NCBI GenBank assembly: GCA_964397305.1 | Contig: CAYNIP010000003.1 | Location: 1-64,000, forward strand | Length of the DNA stretch: 64,000 bases | DNA from: JAAUTY01 sp964397305 | GTDB taxonomy: Bacteria > Cyanobacteriota > Cyanobacteriia > Cyanobacteriales > Spirulinaceae | Reading direction: 5' to 3' | Shown here: positions 51,979 to 60,684 of the stretch, one piece after another | How the letters are laid out: each line of letters opens with the position of its first letter | Numbering within the stretch: position 1 is the first letter of the stretch | Program-made: the position numbers and the translations under genes | The notes under the pieces: model-generated | The model's input: the letters and a program-made list of their open reading frames with translations, nothing else | Database searches by the model: none | What the model was told of the DNA's origin: nothing

Positions 51979-54198
51979 CTACGCAGGGTGGCCTTGGGCC
52001 AGCGAGGGTTCCGCGTTGGTCAGCAGCGGGTCCGACGCAGACCCGGTCGCTGGGATGGCTGCTTCTGCCACCGGTAGGGGGGTGAGAGCGACGGCGCAGG
52101 CCTTGAGCTCCGGTTGTAGCGATTCGGGACAGGCCGCTGCATGGGCGAGGGCGTTCACCTCCGTGTCTTCGGCCCAGAGCGCGCCCCAGTGCAGGGGGGC
52201 GAACACCGTGCCCGGCGCGATCGCCGTTGTCACCTTTGCCCGCAGGCGCACGCAACTCCGGCGCGATCGCACCTCCACCCAGTTGCCGTCCTGGAGGCCG
52301 AGCTGACCCGCATCACGGGGATGGACTTCCAGCAACGGTTCAGGGTAAAGCTTGGCGAGCCGGGGAATCCGGCCCGTGCGGGTCTGGGTGTGCCAATGGC
52401 CGTAGAGGCGGCCGATGGTGAGCACGAGGGGATACTCGGCATCGACGGGCTCCGCTAGGCCTCGGGCTGCATAGGCCGCAAAGACGGCGCGACCGTCGGC
52501 CGTGGGAAAGCGGCGATCAGTGTAGAGGCGCTTGTTAGTAGAGCAAAGTTCTGTCTCCGAGGCCGGGTAGGGCCACTGACAGGGACCGGCCGCTAAGCGG
52601 GCATGGCTGAGGCCGGAGAGATCGCAGGGGCGATCGCGCGTCAGTTGAACAAACTCGGCATAGACCGCGGCCGCATCCGCAAAGGCAAAGGCGGCCCCAA
52701 AGCCTAAACGCTGCCCGACGGCGGCAAAAATTTCCCAATCAGCCCGGGCCTCCCCCGGTGGGGAACGAAACTGGGGGCAGAGCGTCACCAGGCGCTCGGA
52801 ATTGGTCATGGTTCCCGCCTTCTCGCTCCACTGGGCGGCCGGGAGCAGCAGGTGCGCGTAGGCTGTCGTTTCCGTCGGGTGGTAGGCCTCTTGATAGATT
52901 GTGAAGGGGGATTTTCTCAGGGCCGCCTGCACCCGCCGCAGGTCGGGCATACTCACCGCCGGATTGGTGGCCGCGATCCAGAGCAGTCCCACCTCGCCTT
53001 GCTCTAGGCCTCGAATGATCGCCCAAGCATCCCGCCCCGGCTGGGGGGCAATGCTCCCCGGAGGCCGCTGCCAGAAGGCCTCGACTTCAGCGCGGTGCTG
53101 AGGATTGTGAACCTGCCGATAGCCTGGTAAAAGATTTGCCAAGCCGCCCGCTTCTCGGCCGCCCATGGCATTGGGCTGACCCGTCAAGGAGAAGGGCCCA
53201 GCCCCCGGCTTGCCAATGCTGCCAGTCATCAGGTGCAGATTGATCAGCGTCCGCGCCTTGGCGGTTCCCTCGGAGGATTGATTAATGCCCATGGACCAGA
53301 GGGAGAGGACGCGATCGCTCGTTCCCCACCAGCGAGCCGCCTGTTCTAGATCGTCAAGGCGCAGACCACAGGTACGAGCTACCTGCTCCGGGGGGTAGTA
53401 GGCCAGGGTTGCCACATAAGCGGGAAAATTGCGAGTGCATTCGTCAATAAACAGGGTGTCGAGCTGACCCCAGCGCCGCAGTAAGTTGGCGATCCCGTTG
53501 AGCAAGGGAATATCAGTACCGGGATGAAGGGCTAAGTGCAAGTCAGCCGCTTCGGCGGTCGCGGTCCGTCGGGGATCGACCACAATGAGCTTCAGATTGG
53601 GTCGCTTTTTGCGCTGCTTTTGCAAGCGGTTGAAGATAATGGGGTGGCATTCTGCCGTATTCGTACCGATTAAAAACACACAATCGGCGAGGTCTAAATC
53701 GTCGTAGCAGCAAGGGGGACCATCGGCCCCAAAGCTTTGGGTATAGGCAGCCACGGCGGAGGACATACAGAGCCGCGAGTTGCTGTCAAAATTATTCGTG
53801 CCAAGATAGCCTTTAAGCAACTTTTGGGCGACGTAGTAATCTTCGGTTTGCAACTGCCCGGAGCCGTACATACAGATGGCTTCGGGGCCCTGGCGATCGC
53901 GCACCCCCCGGATCTCAGCCACTACTCGATCCAACGCTTCGTCCCAACTCACCCGCCGCCAAGGCGTATCCAGCCGCTCCCGCAGCAGGGGGTAAAGCAG
54001 CCGATCTTTGGGGAGAGACTCCAGGACCGTAGCCCCCTTGACGCAAACTTGGCCTTGGCTGGAGGGATGATCGCGATCGCCTCGGACTTTCCCAATCGAC
54101 GTGCCCTCAGCCTCAGGGTTGGTAGGGCCATTGGGAGCGGCGGGGGGCAGGACTTCCAGCCCACAGCCCACACCACAGTAGGGACAAAGTGTTTTCAT
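51979..54198 (-). CDS. narB: Ferredoxin-dependent assimilatory nitrate reductase NarB
   Basis: 739 residues from ATG 54198 (MKTLCPYCGVGCGLE); an ATG three codons earlier is equivalent. [4Fe-4S] ligands C-x2-C-x3-C (CPYCGVGC) and the later GQVCVKGA, Mo-bisMGD binding blocks (MCMSSAVAAYTQSFGADGPPCCYDD, NTAECHPI, SMGINQSSEGT, GGREAGGLANLLPGYR) and the C-terminal molydopterin dinucleotide domain (TRTGRIPRLAKLYPEPLLEVHPRDA). Reduces nitrate to nitrite with photosynthetic ferredoxin. Last gene of the nrtABCD-narB operon, separated from nrtD by a MITE. Confidence 0.96.
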   Translation of the reverse strand: MKTLCPYCGVGCGLEVLPPAAPNGPTNPEAEGTSIGKVRGDRDHPSSQGQVCVKGATVLESLPKDRLLYPLLRERLDTPWRRVSWDEALDRVVAEIRGVRDRQGPEAICMYGSGQLQTEDYYVAQKLLKGYLGTNNFDSNSRLCMSSAVAAYTQSFGADGPPCCYDDLDLADCVFLIGTNTAECHPIIFNRLQKQRKKRPNLKLIVVDPRRTATAEAADLHLALHPGTDIPLLNGIANLLRRWGQLDTLFIDECTRNFPAYVATLAYYPPEQVARTCGLRLDDLEQAARWWGTSDRVLSLWSMGINQSSEGTAKARTLINLHLMTGSIGKPGAGPFSLTGQPNAMGGREAGGLANLLPGYRQVHNPQHRAEVEAFWQRPPGSIAPQPGRDAWAIIRGLEQGEVGLLWIAATNPAVSMPDLRRVQAALRKSPFTIYQEAYHPTETTAYAHLLLPAAQWSEKAGTMTNSERLVTLCPQFRSPPGEARADWEIFAAVGQRLGFGAAFAFADAAAVYAEFVQLTRDRPCDLSGLSHARLAAGPCQWPYPASETELCSTNKRLYTDRRFPTADGRAVFAAYAARGLAEPVDAEYPLVLTIGRLYGHWHTQTRTGRIPRLAKLYPEPLLEVHPRDAGQLGLQDGNWVEVRSRRSCVRLRAKVTTAIAPGTVFAPLHWGALWAEDTEVNALAHAAACPESLQPELKACAVALTPLPVAEAAIPATGSASDPLLTNAEPSLAQGHPA

Positions 54199-54222
54199 AA
54201 CTCCCATGAAATCGGTTGCAGG

Positions 54223-54464
54223 GGGGTGGTCGAAAAAAAGCGCGGCTTCCCTGAATTGTGAGCGCTGGTTCTAGGAGCAGAGGGTAGCCCTCTATCGCTA
54301 CCCGACGCTAGCGCGAACAGGGTTACGGGGCCCTCATCCCCCGGCCCCTTCTCCCAAAGCTGGGAGAAGGGAAGTTAGAAGCCTCTCTCTCAAGTTGGGA
54401 GAGGGGTTGGGGTGAGGGTTTAACTAAGGCGTACCAACATCCCGCACAAAATTTCGTTCACCCG
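54223..54464 (-). mobile_element. MITE family 1 copy within the nrtD-narB interval
   Basis: 242 bp, GGGTGGTCGAAAAAAAGCGC to CGCACAAAATTTCGTTCACCC ends. Internal TAGCGCGAACAGGGTTACGG block and hairpins CCCCTTCTCCCAA/TGGGAGAAGG and CTCTCTCAA/TTGGGAGAGG. Begins 25 bp upstream of the narB ATG and ends 28 bp after the nrtD stop codon, so it fills almost the whole intergenic space of the operon. Confidence 0.78.
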
Positions 54465-54492
54465 TTGCCGGGTGAGCGCGGGCGGCACTTGT

Positions 54493-55329
54493 TTACTCCT
54501 CAGCCTCATGGGCATAACGGCGGTAGAGGAAGTCGAGGGCCTCGTTTCGTAGCTCATAAAAGCGAGGGTCTTCCATGATTCGAGCCCGGTTTCGGGGCCG
54601 CGCAAAGGGAATATCAATGACCTCACCGATATGAGCGGCGGGGCCATTGGTCATCATCACGAGGCGATCGCACAGAAACAGCGCTTCATCGATGTCGTGG
54701 GTGATCATCAAGACGGTACAGAGCCGCTCTCGCCAAATTGTTAGCAGCTCCTCCTGCAATTCTTCCTTGGTGATCGCATCTAGAGCCCCAAACGGTTCAT
54801 CGAGGAGCAAAATCTGGGGCTGGATCGCCAGGGCCCGGGCGATCGCCACCCGCTGCTTCATCCCCCCCGAAAGTTGGTGCGGCCGCTTGTTTCCCGCATC
54901 ACTCAGGCCTACAAGAGCGAGGTGCTCACTGGCCAGAGCGCGCTTCTGGGAGTGGGGTAGCTTCGGAAAGGCGGCCTGAACTGCCAAGTAGATATTTTCC
55001 AAGGCCGTTTTCCAGGGTAGCAAGGAGTAGTTCTGAAACACCATCATCCGGTCGGGACCGGGTTCCGTAATCGGGCGATCGCCCAGATACACTGTCCCCG
55101 CCGTCGGCTGCGAAAAACCAGCCACCATGTTCAACAGGGTCGTTTTGCCACACCCCGAGTGACCAATGAGACAGATAAACTCCCCTTCCTGCACCGTGAG
55201 GTTGACCCCTTCCATAACGGAGTAAGGGCCCTTCGCTGTAGGGTAGATTTTCGAGACATTGTTAATCGACAGCAAGGAAGATGATGAAGTCACGGTAGCT
55301 TGACGTTGGCGAGAAGAAAGCGCTTGCAT
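54493..55329 (-). CDS. nrtD: Nitrate/nitrite ABC transporter ATP-binding protein NrtD
   Basis: 278 residues from ATG 55329; an ATG 11 codons earlier is possible and neither has a clear ribosome-binding site. ABC ATPase: Walker A IGHSGCGKTTLLNMV, FQNYSLLPWKTALENI, signature LSGGMKQRVAIARA, Walker B LLLDEPFGALDAITKEELQEEL, H-loop ITHD. The WKTALENI block and close likeness to the N-terminal part of NrtC identify the nitrate/taurine-type (SsuB-like) group. Powers NrtB. Confidence 0.94.
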   Translation of the reverse strand: MQALSSRQRQATVTSSSSLLSINNVSKIYPTAKGPYSVMEGVNLTVQEGEFICLIGHSGCGKTTLLNMVAGFSQPTAGTVYLGDRPITEPGPDRMMVFQNYSLLPWKTALENIYLAVQAAFPKLPHSQKRALASEHLALVGLSDAGNKRPHQLSGGMKQRVAIARALAIQPQILLLDEPFGALDAITKEELQEELLTIWRERLCTVLMITHDIDEALFLCDRLVMMTNGPAAHIGEVIDIPFARPRNRARIMEDPRFYELRNEALDFLYRRYAHEAEE

Positions 55330-55462
55330 AGGAAAAAATTGTGAAGGAGGACGAGGAACCATTTAATGCACAGGCTCTTGGACTTTAGGCAGCTAAATCT
55401 AGCAAGTTAGAGGTCTCAACTACGAGAAAATCACCTCGGGCTAGGATTAATACGACCCGAGA

Positions 55463-57463
55463 TCAAGCAACCGCACGCCCTGCCTCGAGACTGATTTCTT
55501 CAATGCGTACATCGCGGCAAATTGTCAAATTCTTGAGGTACTCCAGAGGCTGATCAGGGTTAAACTCCACCCCATCCAGCAAGGTAAAGGGCTTGCGTTC
55601 TGGCTCCAGGGCCGGTAGGCCCAGCTCCCGAGCCGCCGTATTGTACAGATCAAGCTGACGCACAGAACCTAAAACTTCAACCCAGTTTTTCGGAAAGGGG
55701 GTAATGCCCCAGCGAGCCAATTGGGTCATGATCCACAGTGCCTCGGCCCAACTAGGGCAGTTGGCCCGATCCACTGAGAATTGGTTGAAGCGCGGGAGCT
55801 GGAGTGGCTCATGCTCGTCGCCACAGTCGTAGGCCTCGAGGAAGCCAGGACGAATCCAGGCTGGCTCTGCCCCCAGATACTGAGGCTGGCTCAACCATTC
55901 GAGGATTTCCGGACGGTTACGCCGGTCGTCGCAGTAATCACAGGCTTCTAGCAGGGCCTTGATCAAGGCCAAGTGAGTTTCTGGATATTGCTGAGCCCAA
56001 TCCTGACGGACCCCGAGGACCTTTTCCGGATGCCCCGGCCAGAGATCCAAGCTAGTAGCAATCACATAGCCAAGGTCATCCTGGACAGCGCGGGAATTCC
56101 AAGGTTCACCAACACAGTAACCATCAATATTTCCCGCCTTCAAACTTGCTACCATTTGCGCTGGGGAAATCACCATCAAGCTCACATCCCGATCGGGATC
56201 AATGCCACTAGAGGCGAGCCAATGGCGCAACAGCAAGTTGTGCATTGAAGCGGGATGCACCATGCCCAGGGTGTGAGTGCGGTCGGGGGTCTGCTGAAAG
56301 ACCCGCTGCAAGTCAGTGAGGGAGCGCACTCCTTGGTCATAAAGGGCTTTGCTGAGGGTGATCGCATTGCCGTTGCGGCTCAACACGAGGCCGGTGATCA
56401 TCGGCACAACTGGCTTGTGGCCCATTCCCAGGGACATAGCTAGGGGCATTCCAGCCACCATCTGGGCCGCATCTAAGCGCTGGCTGGCGACTCCTTCGGC
56501 GATCGCCCCCCAACTGGGTTCACGCGACAGAGTAACGTCCAGACCATATTTTTTGAAAAAGCCCTTTTCCTGAGCAACGACGAGGGGCGCACAGTCAGTC
56601 AGGGGAATAAAGCCCACCTCGAGATTGACCTTGCCCAGACCCTGGGATGCCACCACCACCTTGGCTTTTTCTTGGCGGCGCTTCGCCCGTTTTTGCTGGC
56701 TCAAGAAGTAGACAATCTCGTTCCGCAAGGCATAGTAACTGGGGTGATTGACGACCTCTAAACGGTGGCGTGGGCGCGGGATCGCCACATTCAGAATTTG
56801 CCCAATCCGGGCTGCCGGTCCGTTCGTGAGCATGACCACGCGATCGCTCAACAACAGCGCTTCATCAACATCGTGCGTCACCATGATGCAAGTGGCATGA
56901 CTCTCTTCGCAGATTTGCATCAGGCGCTCTTGCAGGTTGCCGCGTGTCAGGGCATCCAAGGCCCCAAAGGGTTCATCTAGCAACAAGAGTTTAGGGCGAA
57001 TTGCCAGGGCTCGGGCGATCGCCACCCGCTGCTTCATGCCCCCTGAAAGCTCGTGAGGATAGCGGTCATGGGCCCGCCGCAGCCCCACGAGATCAATGTG
57101 ATGCTCAATAATGCCGCGCCGCTCGCCCTTGGGCAGATGCTTCAGCGCTGAATCCACGGCAAGGGCAATATTTTGATAGACCGTTTTCCAGGGCAGCAAG
57201 GAATAGTTCTGAAATACCACCATGCGATCCGGACCGGGGCGATTGACTTCTCGCCCTTCCAGGACGACGCCGCCCGTGGTCGCCCGCTCCAGGCCCGCGA
57301 CAATATTCAGCAGCGTCGATTTGCCACAGCCCGAGTGACCAATGAGAGAGACAAATTCCCCCTGCTGAATCGTGAGGTCAATATTCTGAAGCGCGATGTA
57401 GCGATCGCCATTGGGCAGTGGAAAAACTTTGTCGATGTGGTCAATGTCAACGAAGGAAATCAT
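55463..57463 (-). CDS. nrtC: Nitrate/nitrite ABC transporter NrtC, ATPase fused to an NrtA-like regulatory domain
   Basis: 666 residues. N-terminal ABC ATPase about 1-255 (IGHSGCGKSTLLNIV, LSGGMKQRVAIARA, LLLDEPFGALDALTRGNLQERL), linker, then a C-terminal solute-binding-like domain about 285-650 (VGFIPLTDCAPLVVAQEKGFFKKYGLDVTLSREPSWGAIAEGVASQRLDAAQMVAGMPLAMSLG) homologous to NrtA. In Synechococcus the C-terminal domain mediates ammonium/nitrogen-status inhibition of uptake. ATG at 57463. Confidence 0.96.
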   Translation of the reverse strand: MISFVDIDHIDKVFPLPNGDRYIALQNIDLTIQQGEFVSLIGHSGCGKSTLLNIVAGLERATTGGVVLEGREVNRPGPDRMVVFQNYSLLPWKTVYQNIALAVDSALKHLPKGERRGIIEHHIDLVGLRRAHDRYPHELSGGMKQRVAIARALAIRPKLLLLDEPFGALDALTRGNLQERLMQICEESHATCIMVTHDVDEALLLSDRVVMLTNGPAARIGQILNVAIPRPRHRLEVVNHPSYYALRNEIVYFLSQQKRAKRRQEKAKVVVASQGLGKVNLEVGFIPLTDCAPLVVAQEKGFFKKYGLDVTLSREPSWGAIAEGVASQRLDAAQMVAGMPLAMSLGMGHKPVVPMITGLVLSRNGNAITLSKALYDQGVRSLTDLQRVFQQTPDRTHTLGMVHPASMHNLLLRHWLASSGIDPDRDVSLMVISPAQMVASLKAGNIDGYCVGEPWNSRAVQDDLGYVIATSLDLWPGHPEKVLGVRQDWAQQYPETHLALIKALLEACDYCDDRRNRPEILEWLSQPQYLGAEPAWIRPGFLEAYDCGDEHEPLQLPRFNQFSVDRANCPSWAEALWIMTQLARWGITPFPKNWVEVLGSVRQLDLYNTAARELGLPALEPERKPFTLLDGVEFNPDQPLEYLKNLTICRDVRIEEISLEAGRAVA

Positions 57464-57590
57464 GGCTTGTAGAGTGCTAGAGAATTAGATTTCAAGGCAG
57501 GCTTGGAGGCTTGCTAGACCATCAGCGACTCAGAAGAGTTTTGCGAATCCAAGCATCGCGAGGCCTACTTGGCTACCAAGCCATCAACCA

Positions 57591-58424
57591 CTAGGAAGGT
57601 CCGCCCGGAATGATGCGGTCTGCAATCAGCATCACCAGCTTGTCTAGCAATAATCCCACCAGACCCACATAGATCAAGGCGAGGATGATTTCACTGATCA
57701 GGGAGCTGTTCCAAGCATCCCAAATGAAGAAACCAATCCCCACACCGCCAATCAGCATCTCCGCCGCGATGATAGCTAGCCAGGAGAGGCCGATACCAAT
57801 CCGGAGCCCGGTGAAAATGTGGGGCACGGTGGCGGGAAAGAGGATTTCAAAAAAGTAATCTTTGCGGGAGAGCCGGAGCACGCGGGCGACGTTTTTGTAG
57901 TCTTGGGGAACTTGCTGTACCCCTACGGCTGTGTTGATAATAATCGGCCAGACAGCGGTGATAAAAATCACAAAGATCGCAGATGGTTCACTGCTCTGAA
58001 AGGCTGCCAAAGAAATCGGCAGCCAGGCCAGCGGTGGTACGGTTCGTAAAACCTGAAACATGGGATCGAGGGCATCATACATCAGGCTACTGCTGCCAAT
58101 CATAATGCCGACAGCGATGCCCACGACAGCGGAGAGGGTAAAGCCAATCGCAACCCGTTGTAGGCTCGCCAGAATTTGCCAAAACAAGCCTTTATCCGTA
58201 CCACCGTTGTCGAAGAAGGGATCAATAATCAAGTCCCAGGTCTCCTGAAGTACGGCAATGGGGCCGGGTAACGGAGCATCAGGACTGGTGCAGAGAAGCT
58301 GCCACAGAGCTAGGGTGAGCAGGAGGGCGATCGCCGAGGTGAGCGGTTTACGAATGGACTGCGGCAGCTTCAAAAACCAAGCCGCGAGGGGAACCGGAGG
58401 ACGACGGTGCGAACTGATAGCCAT
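57591..58424 (-). CDS. nrtB: Nitrate/nitrite ABC transporter permease NrtB
   Basis: 277 residues, about six membrane helices. EAA-type loop contacting the ATPases (AARVLRLSRKDYFFEILFPATVPHIFTGLRIGIGLSWLAIIAAEML) and the family block PLAWLPISLAAFQSSEPSAIFVIFITAVWPIIINTAVGVQQVP. Forms the transmembrane channel of the NrtABCD uptake system in the plasma membrane. ATG at 58424. Confidence 0.96.
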   Translation of the reverse strand: MAISSHRRPPVPLAAWFLKLPQSIRKPLTSAIALLLTLALWQLLCTSPDAPLPGPIAVLQETWDLIIDPFFDNGGTDKGLFWQILASLQRVAIGFTLSAVVGIAVGIMIGSSSLMYDALDPMFQVLRTVPPLAWLPISLAAFQSSEPSAIFVIFITAVWPIIINTAVGVQQVPQDYKNVARVLRLSRKDYFFEILFPATVPHIFTGLRIGIGLSWLAIIAAEMLIGGVGIGFFIWDAWNSSLISEIILALIYVGLVGLLLDKLVMLIADRIIPGGPS

Positions 58425-58474
58425 GGTGTTCAGATGAGTAGGTTACTAATAGAAGCTAATCTGCGCCTCCCCAG

Positions 58475-58498
58475 CCCCTTCTCCCGGGAGAGAAGGGG
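58475..58498. terminator. Hairpin between nrtA and nrtB
   Basis: Perfect 9-bp stem CCCCTTCTC/GAGAAGGGG with a CCGGGA loop in the 130-bp nrtA-nrtB spacer. No T-run follows on the transcribed strand, so it may act as a processing or partial-termination site, which would make more nrtA than downstream mRNA. It also resembles the dispersed palindromic repeats. Confidence 0.4.
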
Positions 58499-58554
58499 AA
58501 TCATCCCTATCGATCTTTGCGATAAAAATAGGGGAGGGAACTACCAGGCGTTGC

Positions 58555-59877
58555 CTAAGCACGCTTGATCGCTAGGGATTTGAGATACTCCGTAGGGTTC
58601 TCGGGGTCGAAGATTTTGCCATCGAAGAAGGTCTCGACACCGCGCGAGGTACTGGTGGGAATCTCTGCGTCAGAAATGCCCAAGGCGGCCGCTGCTTCAC
58701 GCCAGAGATCCTCCCGGTTTACTTCATCGACCAGGGCGACGGTATCTGTATCGGGCTCAAGATAGCCCCAACGAATGTTCTCAGTCAGGAACCAAAGATC
58801 GTGACTCTTGTAGGGATAGGAGGCAAAATCACGCCAGTACTTTTGCATCAGGTTCTTGTCTTCCATCTGGCGCGGGCCGAGGTCGAACTTGCCGAGGGAG
58901 CGGTCAATGATGTCATCGTAGGGGACTTTGAACCATTCCCGCTTGGCGAGAATTCGGCACATTTCCTCCTTGTTTTCATCGCGATCGCACCACTGCTGCG
59001 CCTCCAGGACCGAGACCAAAAGGGCCTGAGCCGCTTTGGGGTATTGATCGACCCAATCTGCCCGCATCCCCAGCGCTTTTTCGGGGTGATCTTGCCAGAG
59101 TTCCCCGGTGGTCAGAGCCCCGTAGCCCACCTTCTGGTTCACAGTCTGCAAGGGCCAAGGCTCCCCTACACAGAAGGCTTCCATCGTGCCAGTTTTGACG
59201 TTAGCTACCATCTGCGGCGGTGGCACCACGATCGTAGACACATCCTGATCGGGATCGATGCCCCCAGCCGCGAGCCAGTAGCGAATCCACAGATCATGAG
59301 TGCCGCCGGGGAAGGTCATGGCAACTTTGATATCCTTGCCCGCCGCCTTGGCTTGACCAAAGGCATCCTTGAGGACGGTGCTATCCAAATCGACGGCGAG
59401 ATCACTATAGGTATTGGCCAGTTGAATGCCCTGACCATTCGTGTTCAAGCGGGCCAGAATGTACATGGGAACTGGCCGTCCGTCGGTCACTTTGCCGGTG
59501 GAAATCAGGTAGGGCATGGGGGTGAGGATATGCGCGCCGTCAATACCGCCCCCCTGAGAGCCCAAAACAATGTTGTCACGAGTGGTTGCCCAAGAAGCTT
59601 GCTTTTCGACCAGCACATCAGGCATTCCGTACTTAGCAAAAATACCCTTTTCCTTAGCGATGATCAGGGGAGCGGCATCGGTCAGGGCAATGAAGCCGAG
59701 TTTGGCTCCGGTCACTTCGGGGGGCTCCAGATCAGCGAGGGGGGTATCGGCAACCTCACTCCCCCCGCCGGCGCTAGAACTGCGGCTAGAAGGGGTGCTA
59801 CAGCCATGGAGCAGCAGGGTTGCTGCGGTGGTGGCGCTAGCCGTCATTAAAAAGTTGCGTCGGGAGAGCTTAGACAT
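58555..59877 (-). CDS. nrtA: Nitrate/nitrite-binding lipoprotein NrtA
   Basis: 440 residues. N-terminus MSKLSRRNFLMTASATTAATLLLHGC has a twin-arginine-like SRRNFL motif and a lipobox (L-L-H-G-C26), so it is exported folded or via Sec and tethered to the membrane. Solute-binding domain: LGFIALTDAAPLIIAKEKGIFAKYGMPDVLVEKQASWATTRDNIVLG and MTFPGGTHDLWIRYWLAAGGIDP, characteristic of NrtA/CmpA. Downstream presence of narB supports nitrate, not bicarbonate. First gene of the operon. Confidence 0.96.
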   Translation of the reverse strand: MSKLSRRNFLMTASATTAATLLLHGCSTPSSRSSSAGGGSEVADTPLADLEPPEVTGAKLGFIALTDAAPLIIAKEKGIFAKYGMPDVLVEKQASWATTRDNIVLGSQGGGIDGAHILTPMPYLISTGKVTDGRPVPMYILARLNTNGQGIQLANTYSDLAVDLDSTVLKDAFGQAKAAGKDIKVAMTFPGGTHDLWIRYWLAAGGIDPDQDVSTIVVPPPQMVANVKTGTMEAFCVGEPWPLQTVNQKVGYGALTTGELWQDHPEKALGMRADWVDQYPKAAQALLVSVLEAQQWCDRDENKEEMCRILAKREWFKVPYDDIIDRSLGKFDLGPRQMEDKNLMQKYWRDFASYPYKSHDLWFLTENIRWGYLEPDTDTVALVDEVNREDLWREAAAALGISDAEIPTSTSRGVETFFDGKIFDPENPTEYLKSLAIKRA

Positions 59878-60011
59878 GGGGATACGGTTCAGAATGGTAC
59901 GACGTTGTTAAGCGAGGACAAGTCGCGCCAAGCCTCTTGTGATCCTGACCAAATTGAAGGGCAGGATAGAGGGTTGGACGAGTGCTTGTAGAAACGCTGG
60001 CGGGAGCAAGG

Positions 60012-60100
60012 GGGTGCATCTCAGTTAGGCAGTTTGCCCTCATCCCCCGTCCCCTTCTCCCAGGTAGGGCGAAGGGGAGTCTCCAAAGTGAGATGCACTC
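60012..60100 (+). mobile_element. MITE family 2, short copy in the nrtA leader
   Basis: 89 bp, GGGTGCATCTCAGTTAGGCA to AAAGTGAGATGCACTC. Same as the 40382 copy but missing the roughly 27-bp GCGAGAAGCCGCTGCGCG segment. Lies between the NtcA-type site and the nrtA start codon. Confidence 0.78.
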
Positions 60101-60334
60101 GATCAAGGAGGGCTGCGGGTAAGGCTTGGTTCTCCCACAAAGGCATGGTTTGTTCAGTGATGGAGGTTGCCTAAAGGTTGTGGTATTTGAGCCTTCTTGC
60201 CCTTGTTTTTGACGAGGGTAGTGATCGCAATTTCTCCAGACAGTGACGCGATCGCCTGCCAAAGTTCACCATCGTTTTAGGCCGCAATTCACTTAACTTG
60301 TGCTTAAGGTTCGCATTTACAATCTGGATATTTC

Positions 60335-60348
60335 GTATCTTGAGATAC
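60335..60348. promoter_or_regulatory. ntcA site: NtcA-type binding site GTATCTTGAGATAC
   Basis: Exact GTA-N8-TAC consensus and a 6-2-6 palindrome (GTATCT-TG-AGATAC). Located 457 bp upstream of the nrtA ATG; no other GTAN8TAC is seen between it and nrtA. A well-placed TAN3T -10 element is not obvious on either strand. Likely site for nitrogen-control activation of the nitrate operon, with a leader lengthened by the MITE. Confidence 0.65.
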
Positions 60349-60468
60349 AAAACTTTACAGGTTTTGAATAAAGCGCATCTTAACAATCCTATTTACGCAA
60401 GCTGCGTTTCCGTCTGAGGGCGGCTAATCGGGAATCCTCCAGCTAGAGGTGCGTTAGGAGGCCCACTC

Positions 60469-60611
60469 TTCGAGAAGCCGCTGCGCGTCTACATTCCCCG
60501 GCCCCTGCTCCCAAGCTTGGGAGAGGGATTTAGGGGGAGGGCTGCAACGGATCGAGATTCCTGACCTTAACGCGGTTCTGAAGTGCCTCAAAATTGCTTG
60601 AAATAACCATA
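60469..60611. repeat. Composite fragment of repeat families 2 and 3
   Basis: CGAGAAGCCGCTGCGCGTCT and CCCCGGCCCCTGCTCCC (family 1/2 interior), AAGCTTGGGAGAGGG, then GGGCTGCAACGGATCGAGAT...GCTTGAAATAACCATAA (family 3 right end). Appears to be nested or recombined elements. Confidence 0.65.
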
Positions 60612-60653
60612 AATCGAGCGTCTGGAAACCGGATTTCAGATGAGCAGGCCACC

Positions 60654-60684
60654 AAAACGGGGGCGGAGTTGCACCCCGCCCCCG
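60654..60684 (-). terminator. Rho-independent terminator of the Cys-rich protein gene
   Basis: On the minus strand a perfect 9-bp stem CGGGGGCGG/CCGCCCCCG with a 9-base loop, followed by TTTTGG. Placed 45 bp beyond the stop of the minus-strand gene at 60729. Confidence 0.65.

Noticed and set aside
58801..59850. 349-codon plus-strand open frame opposite nrtA
   Set aside because: Exact antisense shadow of a strongly conserved gene; the translation has no domain or sensible composition.
59870..60262. 130-codon minus-strand frame upstream of nrtA
   Set aside because: Overlaps the nrtA start in another frame, crosses a complete MITE and has no recognisable features.
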